Position numbers and translations under genes: made by a program. A DNA stretch of 5,712 nucleotides from an uncultured Clostridia bacterium (GTDB lineage: Bacteria; Bacillota; Clostridia; Christensenellales; Borkfalkiaceae), in contig CAKQQQ010000012.1 in NCBI GenBank assembly GCA_934271065.1, positions 1 through 5,712 of the forward strand, given 5' to 3'. Below the pieces are notes generated by a model. That model saw only the letters and a program-made list of their open reading frames with translations. It did no database searches and was not told the DNA's origin. Of the stretch, positions 4,856 to 5,712 are shown piece after piece. Positions within the stretch are counted from its first letter, which is position 1. Every line of letters starts with the position of its first letter.

Positions 4856-5712
4856 GTGAAAATCGACAAAAAAAGGGATAATAATCCTTATGAGAAGATA
4901 GGCGATAATGAGCCTGTCTGCATTGCTGATGAGGTGCCTTTTGAGATTCCGGATTCATGGGAATGGACAAAAGTGGGCAATATTGCATTTGTTACTAAAC
5001 TTGCTGGTTTTGAATATACGTCACATATAGCTCCAAACATAAAAAGCAAAGGCATACCGCTTTTCAAAGGTAAAAATGTTCAAGATGGAAATTTGATTTA
5101 TGAATTTGATGGCTATATTTCTGAAGAACTGTCAAATGAGCTTGAAAGAAGCCAGATAAACAGAAAATGCTTATTAACTCCCTATGTTGGTACAATTGGA
5201 AACATAGCCATTTTCCCAGGAGATTTCAAAGCACATTTAGGATCAAATGTTGGTAAAATCGAGTTATTTAATAGAAATAGCATTAATGTTCTTGAAGAAT
5301 TTGTAGTATATTTTTTTAGAAGTAATACAGGATACTCAGAATTAACCAAATATAAAAAAGCTACAGCACAAGAAAGTATATCTATAGAAGCAATTCGTAA
5401 TGCTTACATTCCCGTTCCTCCTCTCTCCGAACAACACCGCATAGTATCTAAAATCGAAGAACTCCTCCCATACATAACCGAATACGAAAAAGCAGAAAAG
5501 AACCTCACAGCCTTAAATACAGCCTTCCCCGACCAACTGAAAAAGTCAATTCTCCAACAGGCAGTACAAGGCAAGCTTGTGCCACAGAATCCGAATGACG
5601 AACCTGCTTCCGTTCTTCTTGAACGCATCAGAGCTGAGAAGCAGGAACTTATCAAGGCAGGAAAAATCAAGAAGGACAAGAACGAATCCGTCATTTTCAA
5701 ACGGGATAATTC
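4856..5712 (+). CDS. hsdS: Type I restriction-modification specificity subunit HsdS (5'-truncated, runs off window)
   Basis: HsdS sets the DNA target of a Type I restriction-modification complex by binding a split site through two target-recognition domains. This frame runs 285 codons without a stop to the edge. PFEIPDSWEW (28-37) is the standard opening of a recognition domain, which extends to about residue 182. PVPPLSEQHRIV (186-197) closes it and leads into the conserved helical spacer, including ILQQAVQGKLVPQNPNDEPA (232-251) and LLERIRAEKQELIKAGKIKK. The last residues (IFKRDN) are the usual linker before a second domain. Members normally also have a helix like 232-275 before the first domain; here only KIDKKRDNNPYEKIGD precedes it, after a TAA at 4850-4852. 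The gene therefore looks N-terminally truncated, or is a spare recognition cassette. GTG 4856 is the only early start codon and has no well-spaced Shine-Dalgarno. No hsdM or hsdR is in view. Family certain, start uncertain. Confidence 0.86.
   Translation, partial: MKIDKKRDNNPYEKIGDNEPVCIADEVPFEIPDSWEWTKVGNIAFVTKLAGFEYTSHIAPNIKSKGIPLFKGKNVQDGNLIYEFDGYISEELSNELERSQINRKCLLTPYVGTIGNIAIFPGDFKAHLGSNVGKIELFNRNSINVLEEFVVYFFRSNTGYSELTKYKKATAQESISIEAIRNAYIPVPPLSEQHRIVSKIEELLPYITEYEKAEKNLTALNTAFPDQLKKSILQQAVQGKLVPQNPNDEPASVLLERIRAEKQELIKAGKIKKDKNESVIFKRDN

Noticed and set aside
4725..4988. 87-codon minus-strand frame between the promoter and hsdS
   Set aside because: It overlaps the start of the hsdS recognition domain antisense and has no ribosome binding site or recognisable motif.
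5404..5700. 98-codon minus-strand frame opposite hsdS
   Set aside because: It is antisense to the highly conserved helical spacer of HsdS, and its Ser/Phe/Arg-rich sequence is typical of a shadow.
1..5712. CRISPR array, tRNA, rRNA or IS element
   Set aside because: No regularly spaced direct repeats, no cloverleaf or rRNA sequence, and no DDE-type transposase or IS-type terminal repeats were seen.

Overview
The window looks like accessory DNA from a low-GC Firmicute, most likely a gut or rumen clostridium (Oscillospiraceae/Lachnospiraceae type). This rests on the AT-rich composition, AGGAGG-type ribosome binding sites, sigma-A-type promoters and the protein families present. No taxonomic marker gene is in view, so the assignment is inference.

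Positions 1-4261 read as an integrative and mobilizable element, or the mobilization end of a larger one. A candidate oriT (about 36-90) precedes a tight operon of two related ribbon-helix-helix MobC-like accessory proteins (123-458 and 463-801) and a MOBP-type relaxase (801-2324). A lysine-rich 47-residue protein follows (2403-2546). Then a promoter embedded in an inverted repeat leads into a large serine recombinase of the TndX/TnpX type (2640-4261). The recombinase is broken twice, by an in-frame TGA at 3249-3251 and a frameshift near 4113-4118. The transfer genes look intact, but the element probably cannot excise by itself.

Positions 4262-4640 hold a remnant of a different gene: about 90 residues of a SNF2-type helicase (the motif VI region) of the kind carried by large clostridial conjugative elements, cut at both ends. 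It begins within tens of bases of the recombinase stop. That arrangement would be produced by a mobilizable element inserted into, or recombined with, a helicase gene. A strong stem-loop with a T-run (4595-4640) follows.

Positions 4641-4855 hold no convincing gene but contain a near-consensus promoter (4685-4714). From 4856 to the window edge runs an open frame for a Type I restriction specificity subunit (HsdS): one target-recognition domain plus the conserved helical spacer. It lacks the usual N-terminal helix and runs off the window where a second recognition domain would begin. Base composition changes sharply between its recognition domain and its spacer, as expected for a shuffled recognition module.

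I see no wholly new system. The most useful observations are the candidate oriT, the doubly broken recombinase, the recombinase/helicase junction, the possible CTG start of the first MobC-like gene, and the truncated HsdS.
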